Shown in pieces: positions 1-6,593 of a DNA stretch of 10,000 nucleotides. Each line of letters starts with the position of its first letter. Within the stretch, counting starts at the first letter, position 1. Source of the stretch: Asticcacaulis sp. (GTDB lineage Bacteria > Pseudomonadota > Alphaproteobacteria > Caulobacterales > Caulobacteraceae). The position numbers were made by a program, and so were the translations under genes. The notes under the pieces are model-generated. The model was not told the origin of the DNA. It saw only the letters and a program-made list of their open reading frames with translations, and made no database searches. Where the stretch lies: contig NZ_JAIWNX010000230.1 in NCBI RefSeq assembly GCF_020217185.1, positions 1 through 10,000 of the forward strand. The letters are read 5' to 3'.

Positions 1-1989
1 GTCCCAGCCGGTCCATACGAACTCACCGGCTACGTAAGGGTTCTGATCCTGCGCCGCCCAGTTGCGGTCCGCAGACGAACCGAAGTCGGCAGCAAACAGC
101 TCGTAGGCGCTGACCTGATGCGTTTTGGGGTCGCCGCCGACGCCGGGGCGCACGGGCCCGCTGTTCGTGCCAGGCACCGGAAACTGATACTCACCGCGGC
201 TCGACAAGGCCGCCGCGCTTTCGCTGTGCAGGATGATCTTGTTGGGGAATTTGGCGCGGAAGGCCGGGAACTTGCTGGGCAGGCTGCGGATGCCCGCCCC
301 CTGATAGTTGAGGCTGATCACGTCCATCTCGGCGGGCAGGGGCATGTCGGCCTGCGCCCAGTTCATGGCATTGGTGACCGGACGGGTGGTGTCTTCCTCG
401 CGAAGTATCTTCACCAGCCGCCGGGCGATCTGTGCCCCCGCTTCGCCGGAATACTGTTCGCCCACCTCATTGCCAACGCTCCAGATGACGATTGAGGGGT
501 GATTGCGGTCGCGCCTCAGCATGGCGCGCAGATCGGCCTCGTGCCAGTCGGGGAAGATCAGGTGAAAATCGAGGGGCGTCTTGCGCTTTTCCCAACAGTC
601 GAACACCTCATCTAGCACCACAATCCCCATCCTGTCGCACAGGTCCAGCAGTTCCGGGGCGGGCGGGTTGTGGCTCATGCGCAGGGCATTGCACCCCATC
701 TCCATGAGCATTTCCAGTTGCCGCTCAGCGGCCCGCACATTGAACGCCGCCCCCAGTGCGCCGAGGTCATGGTGGTTATTGACGCCCTGAAGCGGCACAA
801 ACCGGTCATTGATAAAAAGGCCTTTGTCCGCATCGAAGCGCAGGCTGCGGATGCCGAAGGGGGTCTCATAGCGGTCGATTTCACGCGTACCCTGCATCAG
901 GCTCGTCACCGCAACATAGCGGTTCGGCGCCTGCGCCGGTGGCGGTCCCCACAGGCGGGGTTTTGACACGGTGGCCGAGGCTTTGACAATGGTATGGGAT
1001 CCGGCCGCCACCGGCACCGACTGGCGCGGGGTTTCGCTGACGGCGCGGCCCGTGGGCTTACCCTTTGCATCCAGCGCGTAGAGGCGCGTGACAAGCGTGA
1101 TGTCCGCCGCTTCGGTGCCGTCATTATCAATGCGGGTGACGATATAGACCGTGGCCTCGTCCTGAGAGACGCGCGGCGTGGTGATCTGCGTACCCCAGTG
1201 CGCCACGTGCACCCTGTCGGTCTTAACCAGCCAGACATTGCGGTAAAGCCCCGCCCCCGGATACCAGCGCGCCGACTCCGGCGGGTTGTCCAGGCGGATG
1301 ACGATGTGGTTGGCGCCGCCGTAATTCAGGTGCGGCGTCAGGTCGAGACGGAAGGAATTATAGCCGTAGGGCCAGCCACCGACGAGGCGCTCATTGCACC
1401 ACACGGTGGCATAGGACATGGCCCCGTCGATATCGAGGAAGAGGCATCGCCCTTTATCCGAAGCCGAAACCTCCAGACGGCGGCGATACCAGGCCGGCCC
1501 CCAGGTTTTCAGCCGGCCCATGCCGCCATAGGGACCCGTTTCCAGAAACGGCCCCTTGATGGCCCAGTCGTGGGGCAGGGCGACCGCCTCCCAGCCGGAG
1601 TCGTCAAAGGTGGATTTGACCCAGCTGACCTGCGCTCCCGGATGACCTTCGGGCCGTGTGTGGCGTTTGTCGGGATCAGAGATAAACGGATTGGCCGTGG
1701 GCAGTATCCACGGTTTCAGCACAGGCCGCGTGGCGCTCACCTGCGTGGCATCGACGGGACGCGCGTCCGCCTCCTTGCCATCTTCGCTCTTTTTGATCTC
1801 CGGGCGGATGTCGTAATCGAGCGCCCCATCGAGGCCCTCAGGATCGCCCAGCCGGAAGCGCCAGTTGTCATTGAGTGGCAGGCGTTCACGTCCGTTTCGC
1901 GTGCGGGCGACTGAGTCCTTTGGCAAGAGACTGGCGGCGGCGGCCGTTGTCAGCAGGGCACGGCGGGTGGTTGGAATGGCTGAGGTCAT
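1..1989 (-). CDS. Glycoside hydrolase family 2 enzyme, probable beta-galactosidase, exported (C-terminus beyond window)
   Basis: The reading frame opens with ATG at 1989-1987 and stays open to base 1 (663 codons), so the C-terminus is missing. The N-terminus carries a twin-arginine export signal (TTRRALL, R9-R10, then an Ala-rich stretch), implying periplasmic or surface action. GH2 domains follow in order: a jelly-roll sugar-binding domain starting at LPLNDNWRF (W43), an Ig-like domain, then a TIM barrel from about residue 400. Barrel motifs include NNHHD (404-408), SHNPP (439-443) and a DE pair near 460. The acid/base Glu is E508 in WSVGNE and the nucleophile is E590 in HSESAAALSSRG, about the spacing seen in LacZ. 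The last visible residues, FVWTGWD, are also typical. The family hydrolyses terminal beta-galactosides, beta-glucuronides or beta-mannosides; no glucuronidase-type NxKG motif is seen, so galactosidase is preferred. Weak ribosome site AGGGA at 1999-2003. It lies downstream of the receptor gene on the same strand, suggesting oligosaccharide trimming after or during uptake. Family assignment is firm; substrate is inferred. Confidence 0.93.
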   Translation of the reverse strand, partial: MTSAIPTTRRALLTTAAAASLLPKDSVARTRNGRERLPLNDNWRFRLGDPEGLDGALDYDIRPEIKKSEDGKEADARPVDATQVSATRPVLKPWILPTANPFISDPDKRHTRPEGHPGAQVSWVKSTFDDSGWEAVALPHDWAIKGPFLETGPYGGMGRLKTWGPAWYRRRLEVSASDKGRCLFLDIDGAMSYATVWCNERLVGGWPYGYNSFRLDLTPHLNYGGANHIVIRLDNPPESARWYPGAGLYRNVWLVKTDRVHVAHWGTQITTPRVSQDEATVYIVTRIDNDGTEAADITLVTRLYALDAKGKPTGRAVSETPRQSVPVAAGSHTIVKASATVSKPRLWGPPPAQAPNRYVAVTSLMQGTREIDRYETPFGIRSLRFDADKGLFINDRFVPLQGVNNHHDLGALGAAFNVRAAERQLEMLMEMGCNALRMSHNPPAPELLDLCDRMGIVVLDEVFDCWEKRKTPLDFHLIFPDWHEADLRAMLRRDRNHPSIVIWSVGNEVGEQYSGEAGAQIARRLVKILREEDTTRPVTNAMNWAQADMPLPAEMDVISLNYQGAGIRSLPSKFPAFRAKFPNKIILHSESAAALSSRGEYQFPVPGTNSGPVRPGVGGDPKTHQVSAYELFAADFGSSADRNWAAQDQNPYVAGEFVWTGWD

Positions 1990-2062
1990 GCACAGTTTTC
2001 CCTGACGCGATAAAAGTCGTCAGCTTATTTGTGAAGGGCCAAAAGGGCCGGGCACGTATCGT

Positions 2063-2102
2063 AAAGAAAAAAAGGCGGACAGGCCGTCAAAAGCCTGTCC
2101 GC
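2063..2102 (-). terminator. Rho-independent terminator after TonB-dependent receptor 1
   Basis: A perfect 10-bp inverted repeat, GCGGACAGGC at 2075-2084 and GCCTGTCCGC at 2093-2102, encloses an 8-nt loop. Read on the minus strand it is followed by a T-rich tract (complement of 2063-2073). It starts about 21 bases after the receptor stop codon and lies about 85 bases upstream of the GH2 start. It should therefore end or strongly reduce transcription from the receptor gene before the GH2 gene, or protect the receptor mRNA 3' end. Confidence 0.88.
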
Positions 2103-2123
2103 TCAGGGGGGAGTCGGAGGAGA

Positions 2124-4982
2124 TCAGAACTTGCTGCGCCAGCCGAAGTGATAGGTGGCGCCGGGGTTGAAGTGGCTATAGGCCGCGTTGGCGTAACCGA
2201 AATTGGTACGGAACGGCTCGTTGGTGATGTTGGTGGCTTCGAAGGTCAGTTGCCCCTTCTGGCCGAACCAGTTGGCATTGTAGCTGGCCGACAGATCGAC
2301 CTGACCGCGGTCGGTGGCGATCAGCGGCAGCATCAGGCCGTTTTGCGGGGCGCCGGCGGCGATGCGTTCGTCAAACCACACATAGCTGGCGCGTACCGAG
2401 AACAGGTCGTTTTCGTAGTAGGCGGTAGCATTGACCGTCTGCGGCGACAGCTGGGCCGAAGCCCCGTCGTTTTCGTCGTCCAGATGCGTGTAGTTGGCGC
2501 TGAAGCCCAGACCATCGACGATGAAGTCGAGCGGTTGCACCCAGCCCAGTTCGATGCCGGTCAGGTTGATCGTGTTCACATTGACCGGCTGGTTGACGAA
2601 AACGTCAGCGGTGGCCGGGCCGCCGCGATCATTGATCGCCTGCTGCTGCTGGGCCGTCAGGGACGCAAAGTCGATGCCGAGATCGCTGAATTTACGCGTC
2701 GATTGCTGCACGACGGTATAGCCAGTGACCGTCTTCTTAAACACGGCCACGCTGACATAACCGAGGCCACCGGTATAGTATTCGGCCCCGAAGTCGAGGT
2801 TTTCCGAATAGTAGGGTTGCAGCGACGGGTTGCCGGCGGAGGCCGTTTGCGCCGACGGATCAGAGAAGCTGAGGCCGGGCAGCAGGTTGTTCGGGTTGGC
2901 GCGAGTCAGGGTCTTGGAGGCGGCGGCGCGCAGTTGCAGCTTGTCCGTCAGCATGGTGGTGACGTTGAGCGACGGCAGGTTAGCGCTGTAGTTTGTCTCC
3001 ATGGTCACAAACTGGCGCACGCCATTGATCGTCACCGGGCCGGTCACGGTCTGATCCGTCACGGCGCGGCGCACACCGGCATTGACCTTGAACACCAGAT
3101 CACCGACGGGAATCTGGGTGTTATATTCGATATAGACGCCCTTGTTCTTTTCATTAATGGCGCCCGATGGCGTGCCCAGAGCCGAGTTGTTGGTGAAGGG
3201 CGCCCCGGTGTTGAAGGCGGCGTAGTTGGTGGCGGCCTTCAGCTTGTTGAGATCGGGCAGGATGTACTGCGTAAAGCCCGGTGTGCCATCGAGGATGTGC
3301 GTGAAGTCCGACGCGGGGCCGACGCCCAGATAGCTGGCGATGGCGCTTTGCGGCACGGCGGCAAAGGCCGCGGTCTGGTAGTTGGCCGAGTTGTCGAAGG
3401 CCGTGATCTTGCGATCGGCTTCGTCATAGGCGGCCCCGAACTTCAGCGACGATCCGTTTTCGAAGTCATAGGTCATGTCCGCGTGGGCACCGGCCGTGTA
3501 GGTCGAACGCTTGACGTTCTGAATGTTTACACGGTTCCAGGTCCAGCCGAGGTTGGGGTCGGCGATATTCTTGTTCGGCTTGATCGTCGGGATGATACCG
3601 TCATTGGTGTACTGAATCGTCAGCCCGGAATTGAAAGGCGTATTGAACAGGAAGCTGGGCGCTTCGCGGAAAAAGACAGAGTGGGTGTAGTTGGCTGCGG
3701 CGTCGAGGCGCAGCTTCGGCGTGATCTGCCAGCTCAGGCTGGGGTTGACGTTGACGAAATCAAGGCGCTCGTCAAACTTGCGCGCTTCGACGAACATGGC
3801 CGAGTTGGCGAAGGTGCCGGAGGTGACCACATTATTGGCATCCACCTTCAGATTGATCGGCACCATGCCGCCGGTGGCCGCCGTCGAAGAGTTACGCACA
3901 AACCAGTTAAAGCTCGACCGGTCGTAGTCACCCTTGGCCGAAGCGGCCATGATGTCGAGCGCAAAGCGCAGCGTGTCCGAAGGGCGGTATTCGACGGCGG
4001 TGATCAAAGTCAGGCGATCGCGGTGACCATCGACGTAGTTGAGACGGCCCAGACGCGGGATCATGGCATTGGTGAGCTGATTGGCCGTCAGTCCGGGATT
4101 GAGCGCCAGAAGCGCGTTCAGGTCCAGCGTCGCACCGGTCGTCAGGCCGTTGCCGGCATTGGCCGGCACGACGGTGGCGAAGCTGAAATTGTTGCCCTGC
4201 GCGTTGCTGCACGCCGTGTCGGTCGTTGGGCAGGCGAGGTTGGCATTGCTCCAGCCTACCGAGTCAAATCCGTCCGAGCGCGTGCGCTGACGCGAACCGG
4301 CCAGACCGATCAGCACGCCCCACTTGTCCCAGGTTTTGGAGAAGGTGACGGCCCCGCGCGGCGAAAAATCACCGGAGGCTTCGCCATAGGAGGCCGAAGC
4401 CGAAACGGTCAGGTGCTGCCCCTTGTTGTCGAAGGGGCGGGCGTTTTGCAGATTGACCAGCGACATGCCGCCTTCGAGCTGGCTGGCGGTCGGGGTCTTG
4501 GAGACGGTCAGGCGGGTGAACAGTTCCGACGGGAAGAGGTCAAGGTCCACTTCGCGGTTGGAGGCCCCGCCGTCGATGCCGCCGTCAGAGGCCACCGCCA
4601 CGCCGGCATTGTTCAGCACGATCTTGGTGAAGCTTGCGCCCAGGCCGCGCACGTTGACCTGCGTGCCTTCACCCGTATAGCCGTTGCGCGAAATCTGCAC
4701 GCCCGGCACGCGTTGCAGCGATTCCGCCAGGTTGAGGTCCGGGAACTTGCCGATGTCCTGCGCAAAGATCGAGTCCGAGAAGTTGACCGAGTTGCGCTTG
4801 GCGCGGGTCGCGTCCTGAAGGCTCTTGCGATAGCCGGTGATCACCACTTCGGTGACATCGGTGCTGGCAGACGTGTCAGCGCTCTGGGCCTGTGCCGCGC
4901 CGTAGCCGAAACCGGCCAGAATGGTGGCTGACATCAAGGCAAGACGGGTCGCGCGCAGAACGCGCGGGTTTTGACGGACCAT
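2124..4982 (-). CDS. TonB-dependent receptor (carbohydrate-type, Caulobacter/Xanthomonas group), 952 aa
   Basis: Outer-membrane beta-barrel that imports substrate using TonB/ExbBD energy. The ATG at 4982 is supported by AGGAGGA six bases upstream. Residues 1-32 form a Sec signal peptide ending AQA. A TonB-box-like segment TEVVITGYR (44-52) follows, then the plug: DIGKFPDLNLAESLQRVPGV (76-95), the NVRGLG motif (110-115) and a segment ending near NARPFD (180-185). The rest is a barrel of about 750 residues ending in FGWRSKF, with the terminal Phe usual for barrel assembly. Two cysteines (C251, C258) lie close together in a probable surface loop. The late plug motif, usually EGGxGGTVxxxT in this group, reads EGGMSLVNLQN here, a divergence. 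The gene is first in the minus-strand group with the GH2 gene and diverges from the FCD-type regulator, so glycan uptake is the likely role. A siderophore role is less likely, as no iron genes or Fur site were seen. The substrate is not determinable here. Confidence 0.95.
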   Translation of the reverse strand: MVRQNPRVLRATRLALMSATILAGFGYGAAQAQSADTSASTDVTEVVITGYRKSLQDATRAKRNSVNFSDSIFAQDIGKFPDLNLAESLQRVPGVQISRNGYTGEGTQVNVRGLGASFTKIVLNNAGVAVASDGGIDGGASNREVDLDLFPSELFTRLTVSKTPTASQLEGGMSLVNLQNARPFDNKGQHLTVSASASYGEASGDFSPRGAVTFSKTWDKWGVLIGLAGSRQRTRSDGFDSVGWSNANLACPTTDTACSNAQGNNFSFATVVPANAGNGLTTGATLDLNALLALNPGLTANQLTNAMIPRLGRLNYVDGHRDRLTLITAVEYRPSDTLRFALDIMAASAKGDYDRSSFNWFVRNSSTAATGGMVPINLKVDANNVVTSGTFANSAMFVEARKFDERLDFVNVNPSLSWQITPKLRLDAAANYTHSVFFREAPSFLFNTPFNSGLTIQYTNDGIIPTIKPNKNIADPNLGWTWNRVNIQNVKRSTYTAGAHADMTYDFENGSSLKFGAAYDEADRKITAFDNSANYQTAAFAAVPQSAIASYLGVGPASDFTHILDGTPGFTQYILPDLNKLKAATNYAAFNTGAPFTNNSALGTPSGAINEKNKGVYIEYNTQIPVGDLVFKVNAGVRRAVTDQTVTGPVTINGVRQFVTMETNYSANLPSLNVTTMLTDKLQLRAAASKTLTRANPNNLLPGLSFSDPSAQTASAGNPSLQPYYSENLDFGAEYYTGGLGYVSVAVFKKTVTGYTVVQQSTRKFSDLGIDFASLTAQQQQAINDRGGPATADVFVNQPVNVNTINLTGIELGWVQPLDFIVDGLGFSANYTHLDDENDGASAQLSPQTVNATAYYENDLFSVRASYVWFDERIAAGAPQNGLMLPLIATDRGQVDLSASYNANWFGQKGQLTFEATNITNEPFRTNFGYANAAYSHFNPGATYHFGWRSKF

Positions 4983-4987
4983 GGGGT

Positions 4988-4994
4988 TCCTCCT
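4988..4994 (-). promoter_or_regulatory. Ribosome binding site of TonB-dependent receptor 1
   Basis: On the minus strand the sequence reads AGGAGGA, a near-perfect Shine-Dalgarno, with the last base five nucleotides before the ATG at 4982-4980. It fixes the receptor start and implies strong translation. Confidence 0.85.
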
Positions 4995-5043
4995 GTTGGA
5001 TCGTTGACGGTTTTGCAGGCCGCAGGCCGGTCCGTCTTTATTA

Positions 5044-5057
5044 TGGTAACGCTCACA
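5044..5057 (-). promoter_or_regulatory. Operator-like site TGGTAACGCTCACA over the receptor transcription start
   Basis: The 14-mer TGGTAACGCTCACA has a central CG flanked by an imperfect dyad (TG...CA ends), resembling LacI/CcpA-type operators. It sits directly downstream of the predicted -10, where a bound repressor would block initiation. A related 14-mer, TGTAAACGCTCAAC, occurs at 5328-5341, near the regulator gene. The binding protein is not known; no LacI-family gene is in the window, so it may be the GntR protein or a factor encoded elsewhere. Confidence 0.45.
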
Positions 5058-5087
5058 TTCATACAGGGGTCAGATTTCATCTGTCAA
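5058..5087 (-). promoter_or_regulatory. Candidate sigma-70-type promoter of TonB-dependent receptor 1
   Basis: On the minus strand a perfect -35 hexamer TTGACA (complement of 5082-5087) is followed after 18 bases by TATGAA (complement of 5058-5063), four of six matches to the -10 consensus. This would place the transcription start near 5050, giving a leader of about 70 bases. Operator-like motifs lie just upstream of the -35 and over the predicted start. Confidence 0.55.
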
Positions 5088-5090
5088 TTA

Positions 5091-5103
5091 GGTCAGTCCA
5101 ATA
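5091..5103 (-). promoter_or_regulatory. TTGGWCTG repeat motif, copy 1, just upstream of the receptor -35
   Basis: Read on the minus strand this is TATTGGACTGACC. It is the first of three copies of a TATTGGWCTG motif in the divergent region, and it ends four bases upstream of the predicted -35 hexamer. The extended form TTGGAC-T-GACCTAA has partial dyad symmetry, as expected for a dimeric GntR operator. Confidence 0.4.
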
Positions 5104-5164
5104 TTTGTTAGATTGTCGCTTTTTGGTCATCGCAATGAAGTTGTAAAAATTTTTCAAATAAAAA

Positions 5165-5174
5165 CAGTCCAATA
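5165..5174 (-). promoter_or_regulatory. TTGGWCTG repeat motif, copy 2 (half site)
   Basis: Read on the minus strand this is TATTGGACTG, identical to the first ten bases of copy 1. The second half of the dyad is replaced by a T-rich run, so it would be a half site. Its start lies about 74 bases from copy 1, close to seven helical turns. Confidence 0.33.
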
Positions 5175-5190
5175 AGTGCGATATATGTAA

Positions 5191-5202
5191 CCACATTTGT
5201 GG
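5191..5202. repeat. Short inverted repeat CCACATTTGTGG
   Basis: Five-base arms CCACA and TGTGG flank a TT centre. It lies in the AT-rich middle of the divergent region and is compatible with a protein-binding dyad. It is too short to be sure it is not chance. Confidence 0.3.
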
Positions 5203-5222
5203 CAAAAGTCATGAATAATACT

Positions 5223-5240
5223 ACAAATCCATTGATTTGT
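5223..5240. repeat. 18-bp inverted repeat ACAAATC-CATT-GATTTGT
   Basis: Perfect seven-base arms ACAAATC (5223-5229) and GATTTGT (5234-5240) flank a four-base spacer. The arms are too AT-rich and no T tract follows, so it is not a terminator; a regulator binding site is the more likely reading. The direct repeat GTGCGATA begins on its right edge at 5239. Confidence 0.4.
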
Positions 5241-5311
5241 GCGATAAATTAAGTCGGTTCCTGCTGACATTACATGGGCAGTTAAAGGGATGTTCTGCCG
5301 ATTGAATCCAT

Positions 5312-5325
5312 TATTGGTCTGACAA
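5312..5325 (+). promoter_or_regulatory. TTGGWCTG repeat motif, copy 3, matching the FadR-family operator pattern
   Basis: The sequence TATTGGTCTGACAA carries the same motif as copies 1 and 2 but in the opposite orientation, facing the regulator gene. Bases 5315-5325 (TGGTCTGACAA) fit the general FadR-type operator pattern TNGTNNNACNA. The site is 82 bases upstream of the preferred regulator start, so it could mediate autoregulation. Confidence 0.45.
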
Positions 5326-5327
5326 TG

Positions 5328-5341
5328 TGTAAACGCTCAAC
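5328..5341 (+). promoter_or_regulatory. Operator-like site TGTAAACGCTCAAC upstream of the regulator
   Basis: Second copy of the TGNNAACGCTCA motif found at 5044-5057. It shares the AACGCTCA core in the same orientation on the plus strand and directly follows the FadR-like site at 5312-5325, separated by two bases. Confidence 0.4.
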
Positions 5342-5406
5342 GCACCTTTTTCGTTTCAAAATACCGTCCGATGGGGCATAGTTGGGCGAATCCTGATAAC
5401 GGTCCC

Positions 5407-6153
5407 ATGTCTGACAATCGTAAACGTTACAAACGCATCGCCGACGCCATCGCCGAAGAAATCCGCTCCGGCGTCTATAGGGCGGGCGACCGCCTGCCCA
5501 CCGAGCGCGAGCTGGCCGTGCAGTTCAAGGTCAGCCGCCCCACCCTGCGTGAGGCGATGATCGCGCTGGAGATCCTGGGCTATATCGAGGCGCGTCAGGG
5601 CCACGGCATCGTGGTCAAGGCGGTGTCGCCTGACCCCCTGCCCATGTCCGACTCCGAAATCGGTGCCTTTGAGCTGATTGAGGCGCGCCGCATGTTCGAA
5701 AGCGAGGTGGCGGCGCTGGCGGCCACCCTGATTACAGATGAACAGCTTGATGATCTGAAAAAGCTGGCGCGGCGCATGGAAGACCCGTCTCCGGCGATTT
5801 CCGAGCGCGCTGACCGCGAATTTCACATGCTGATCGCGCAGGTGACGGGCAACGGGGCGATTGTCTCGTCGGTTGAGAACCTGTGGGACTGGCGCTACCG
5901 TTCGCCGCTGGCGCGCAACATTCTGGCGCGCACGGCCAATCTGGGTATGAAGGCGCGCGTCGCCGAGCACAGCCAGATCATTGAGGCGCTGGAAAAGCGC
6001 TCGCCCGACGCGGCGCGTCAGGCCATGCGTGAGCATATGGACCGCGTGATCGAGCACCTTCTGGCCACGACCGAACTGGTCGAGGTCGAAAAGGCCCGCG
6101 CCGCCGGTGAAGCGCGGCGTAAGGCGCTGGCCAAGCGTTTCCTGAAGGCATAA
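5407..6153 (+). CDS. FadR/GntR-family transcriptional regulator with FCD ligand domain, 248 aa
   Basis: Cytoplasmic DNA-binding regulator. The N-terminus is a GntR winged helix-turn-helix (about residues 7-72) with the signature RLPTERELAVQFKVSRPTLR and the wing YIEARQGHGIVV. An all-helical FCD domain follows (about 85-220). Its metal/ligand residues are visible: D136 and H140 in DREFH, H188 in EHSQII, H210 in REHMDR. A basic tail (KARAAGEARRKALAKRF) ends the protein. FCD regulators usually sense small carboxylates or sugar acids such as hexuronates, galactonate or gluconate, and normally act as repressors released by ligand. The gene diverges from receptor 1, and the intervening DNA has FadR-like sites, so control of the receptor locus and itself is inferred. 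An in-frame ATG at 5371 would add 12 residues. I prefer 5407 because MSDNRKRYKRIADAI fits the usual short lead into the domain, but neither ATG has a clear Shine-Dalgarno. Confidence 0.93.
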   Translation: MSDNRKRYKRIADAIAEEIRSGVYRAGDRLPTERELAVQFKVSRPTLREAMIALEILGYIEARQGHGIVVKAVSPDPLPMSDSEIGAFELIEARRMFESEVAALAATLITDEQLDDLKKLARRMEDPSPAISERADREFHMLIAQVTGNGAIVSSVENLWDWRYRSPLARNILARTANLGMKARVAEHSQIIEALEKRSPDAARQAMREHMDRVIEHLLATTELVEVEKARAAGEARRKALAKRFLKA

Positions 6154-6182
6154 AAAGCCTGCCCCCTACGGAGCAGGCTTTT
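6153..6182. terminator. Bidirectional Rho-independent terminator between regulator and GlsB-like gene
   Basis: Perfect 10-bp arms AAAAGCCTGC (6153-6162) and GCAGGCTTTT (6173-6182) surround a 10-base loop. The T run follows the stem on the plus strand, and the A run before it gives a T run on the minus strand. It can therefore end both the regulator and the convergent small gene. The left arm begins on the last base of the regulator stop codon. Confidence 0.82.
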
Positions 6183-6204
6183 GACATTTGACGGTTCAGG
6201 CGCC

Positions 6205-6465
6205 TTACGCCCGGCGACCGCGCAACATGCGGCTGAGCGCAATCAGAAGACAGGCCCCGATAACACCGGCGATCAGATAGCCGATCACGCCGCCGAACGA
6301 GATGCCGAGGATGGCCAGCAGCCCGTTGGCTACGGCGGCCCCGATGACCCCCAGCAGAATGTTCATGAACAGACCCTGTTCGGACTTCATCAGTTGTTCG
6401 GCGATCCAGCCGGCAAAGGCACCGACGATCAGGGCTGTCAGCCAGCCGATGGAATTCTCGTTCAT
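6205..6465 (-). CDS. GlsB/YeaQ/YmgE-family small membrane protein, 86 aa
   Basis: Small Gly/Ala-rich integral inner-membrane protein. Three hydrophobic segments are visible: GWLTALIVGAFAGWIAEQL near the N-terminus, FMNILLGVIGAAVANGLLAIL in the middle, and a final IGYLIAGVIGACLLIALS, followed by a short basic tail (RMLRGRRA). Length and segment pattern fit the family, annotated as transglycosylase-associated or stress-response membrane protein; its biochemical role is not settled. The start MNENSIGW at 6465 is chosen because GAGGAGG (complement of 6474-6480) lies eight bases upstream; a longer frame from 6519 would add 18 polar residues and has no such site. The gene is convergent with the GntR regulator and appears to be its own transcription unit. 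Nothing in its context links it to glycan use. No confident promoter was found in 6481-6599. Confidence 0.9.
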   Translation of the reverse strand: MNENSIGWLTALIVGAFAGWIAEQLMKSEQGLFMNILLGVIGAAVANGLLAILGISFGGVIGYLIAGVIGACLLIALSRMLRGRRA

Positions 6466-6473
6466 GGAAATAG

Positions 6474-6480
6474 CCTCCTC
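6474..6480 (-). promoter_or_regulatory. Ribosome binding site of the GlsB-like gene
   Basis: Minus-strand GAGGAGG with an eight-base spacing to ATG at 6465-6463. It decides between the 6465 start and the upstream in-frame ATG at 6519. Confidence 0.8.
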
Positions 6481-6593
6481 AAAAGTCAGGAGCCGAAAGG
6501 CCCGTGTACTGAGGTTCACCCTCTCACGCGTCTGATAAGGCCAAAATGCCGCCGTTCGGCCGTCGCATAAAAACCGCGCAAGGCTCCGGCGAC

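Larger units (their letters stand above)
4983..5406. other. AT-rich divergent control region between receptor 1 and the GntR regulator
   Basis: This 424-bp region has no credible gene. Much of it, particularly 5040-5370, is clearly more AT-rich than the flanking coding DNA. It holds a minus-strand promoter, two copies of TGNNAACGCTCA, three copies of TTGGWCTG, two short inverted repeats (5191-5202 and 5223-5240) and a direct repeat GTGCGATA (5176-5183 and 5239-5246, starts 63 bases apart). It must carry the promoters of both flanking genes. I could not find a convincing -35/-10 pair for the plus-strand regulator. Confidence 0.75.

Noticed and set aside
994..1914. A 306-codon open frame on the plus strand
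   Set aside because: It is antisense to the GH2 gene, whose catalytic motifs are intact; the predicted protein is low-complexity Arg/Gly-rich with no family features.
2036..2049. GGGCC-AAAA-GGGCC near the GH2 leader
   Set aside because: Only a four-base GGCC stem can form, so it is too weak to call a terminator or operator.
1875..4931. A 1018-codon open frame on the plus strand
   Set aside because: It lies antisense to almost all of receptor 1, its product is rich in Arg/Gly/Val/His without any recognisable domain, it has no ribosome site, and it runs through the terminator. It is a GC-bias shadow of the receptor codons.
4892..5146. An 84-codon plus-strand frame crossing the receptor 1 start into the control region
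   Set aside because: It overlaps the receptor signal-peptide codons antisense and the promoter elements, and has no domain or ribosome site.
5356..6057. A 233-codon open frame on the minus strand
   Set aside because: It is antisense to the regulator, which has a complete winged helix and FCD domain. The antisense product is His/Arg-rich with no recognised domain.
6466..6519. N-terminal extension of the GlsB-like protein from ATG at 6519
   Set aside because: The added 18 residues cover the strong GAGGAGG ribosome site and do not match the family length; the start at 6465 is preferred.
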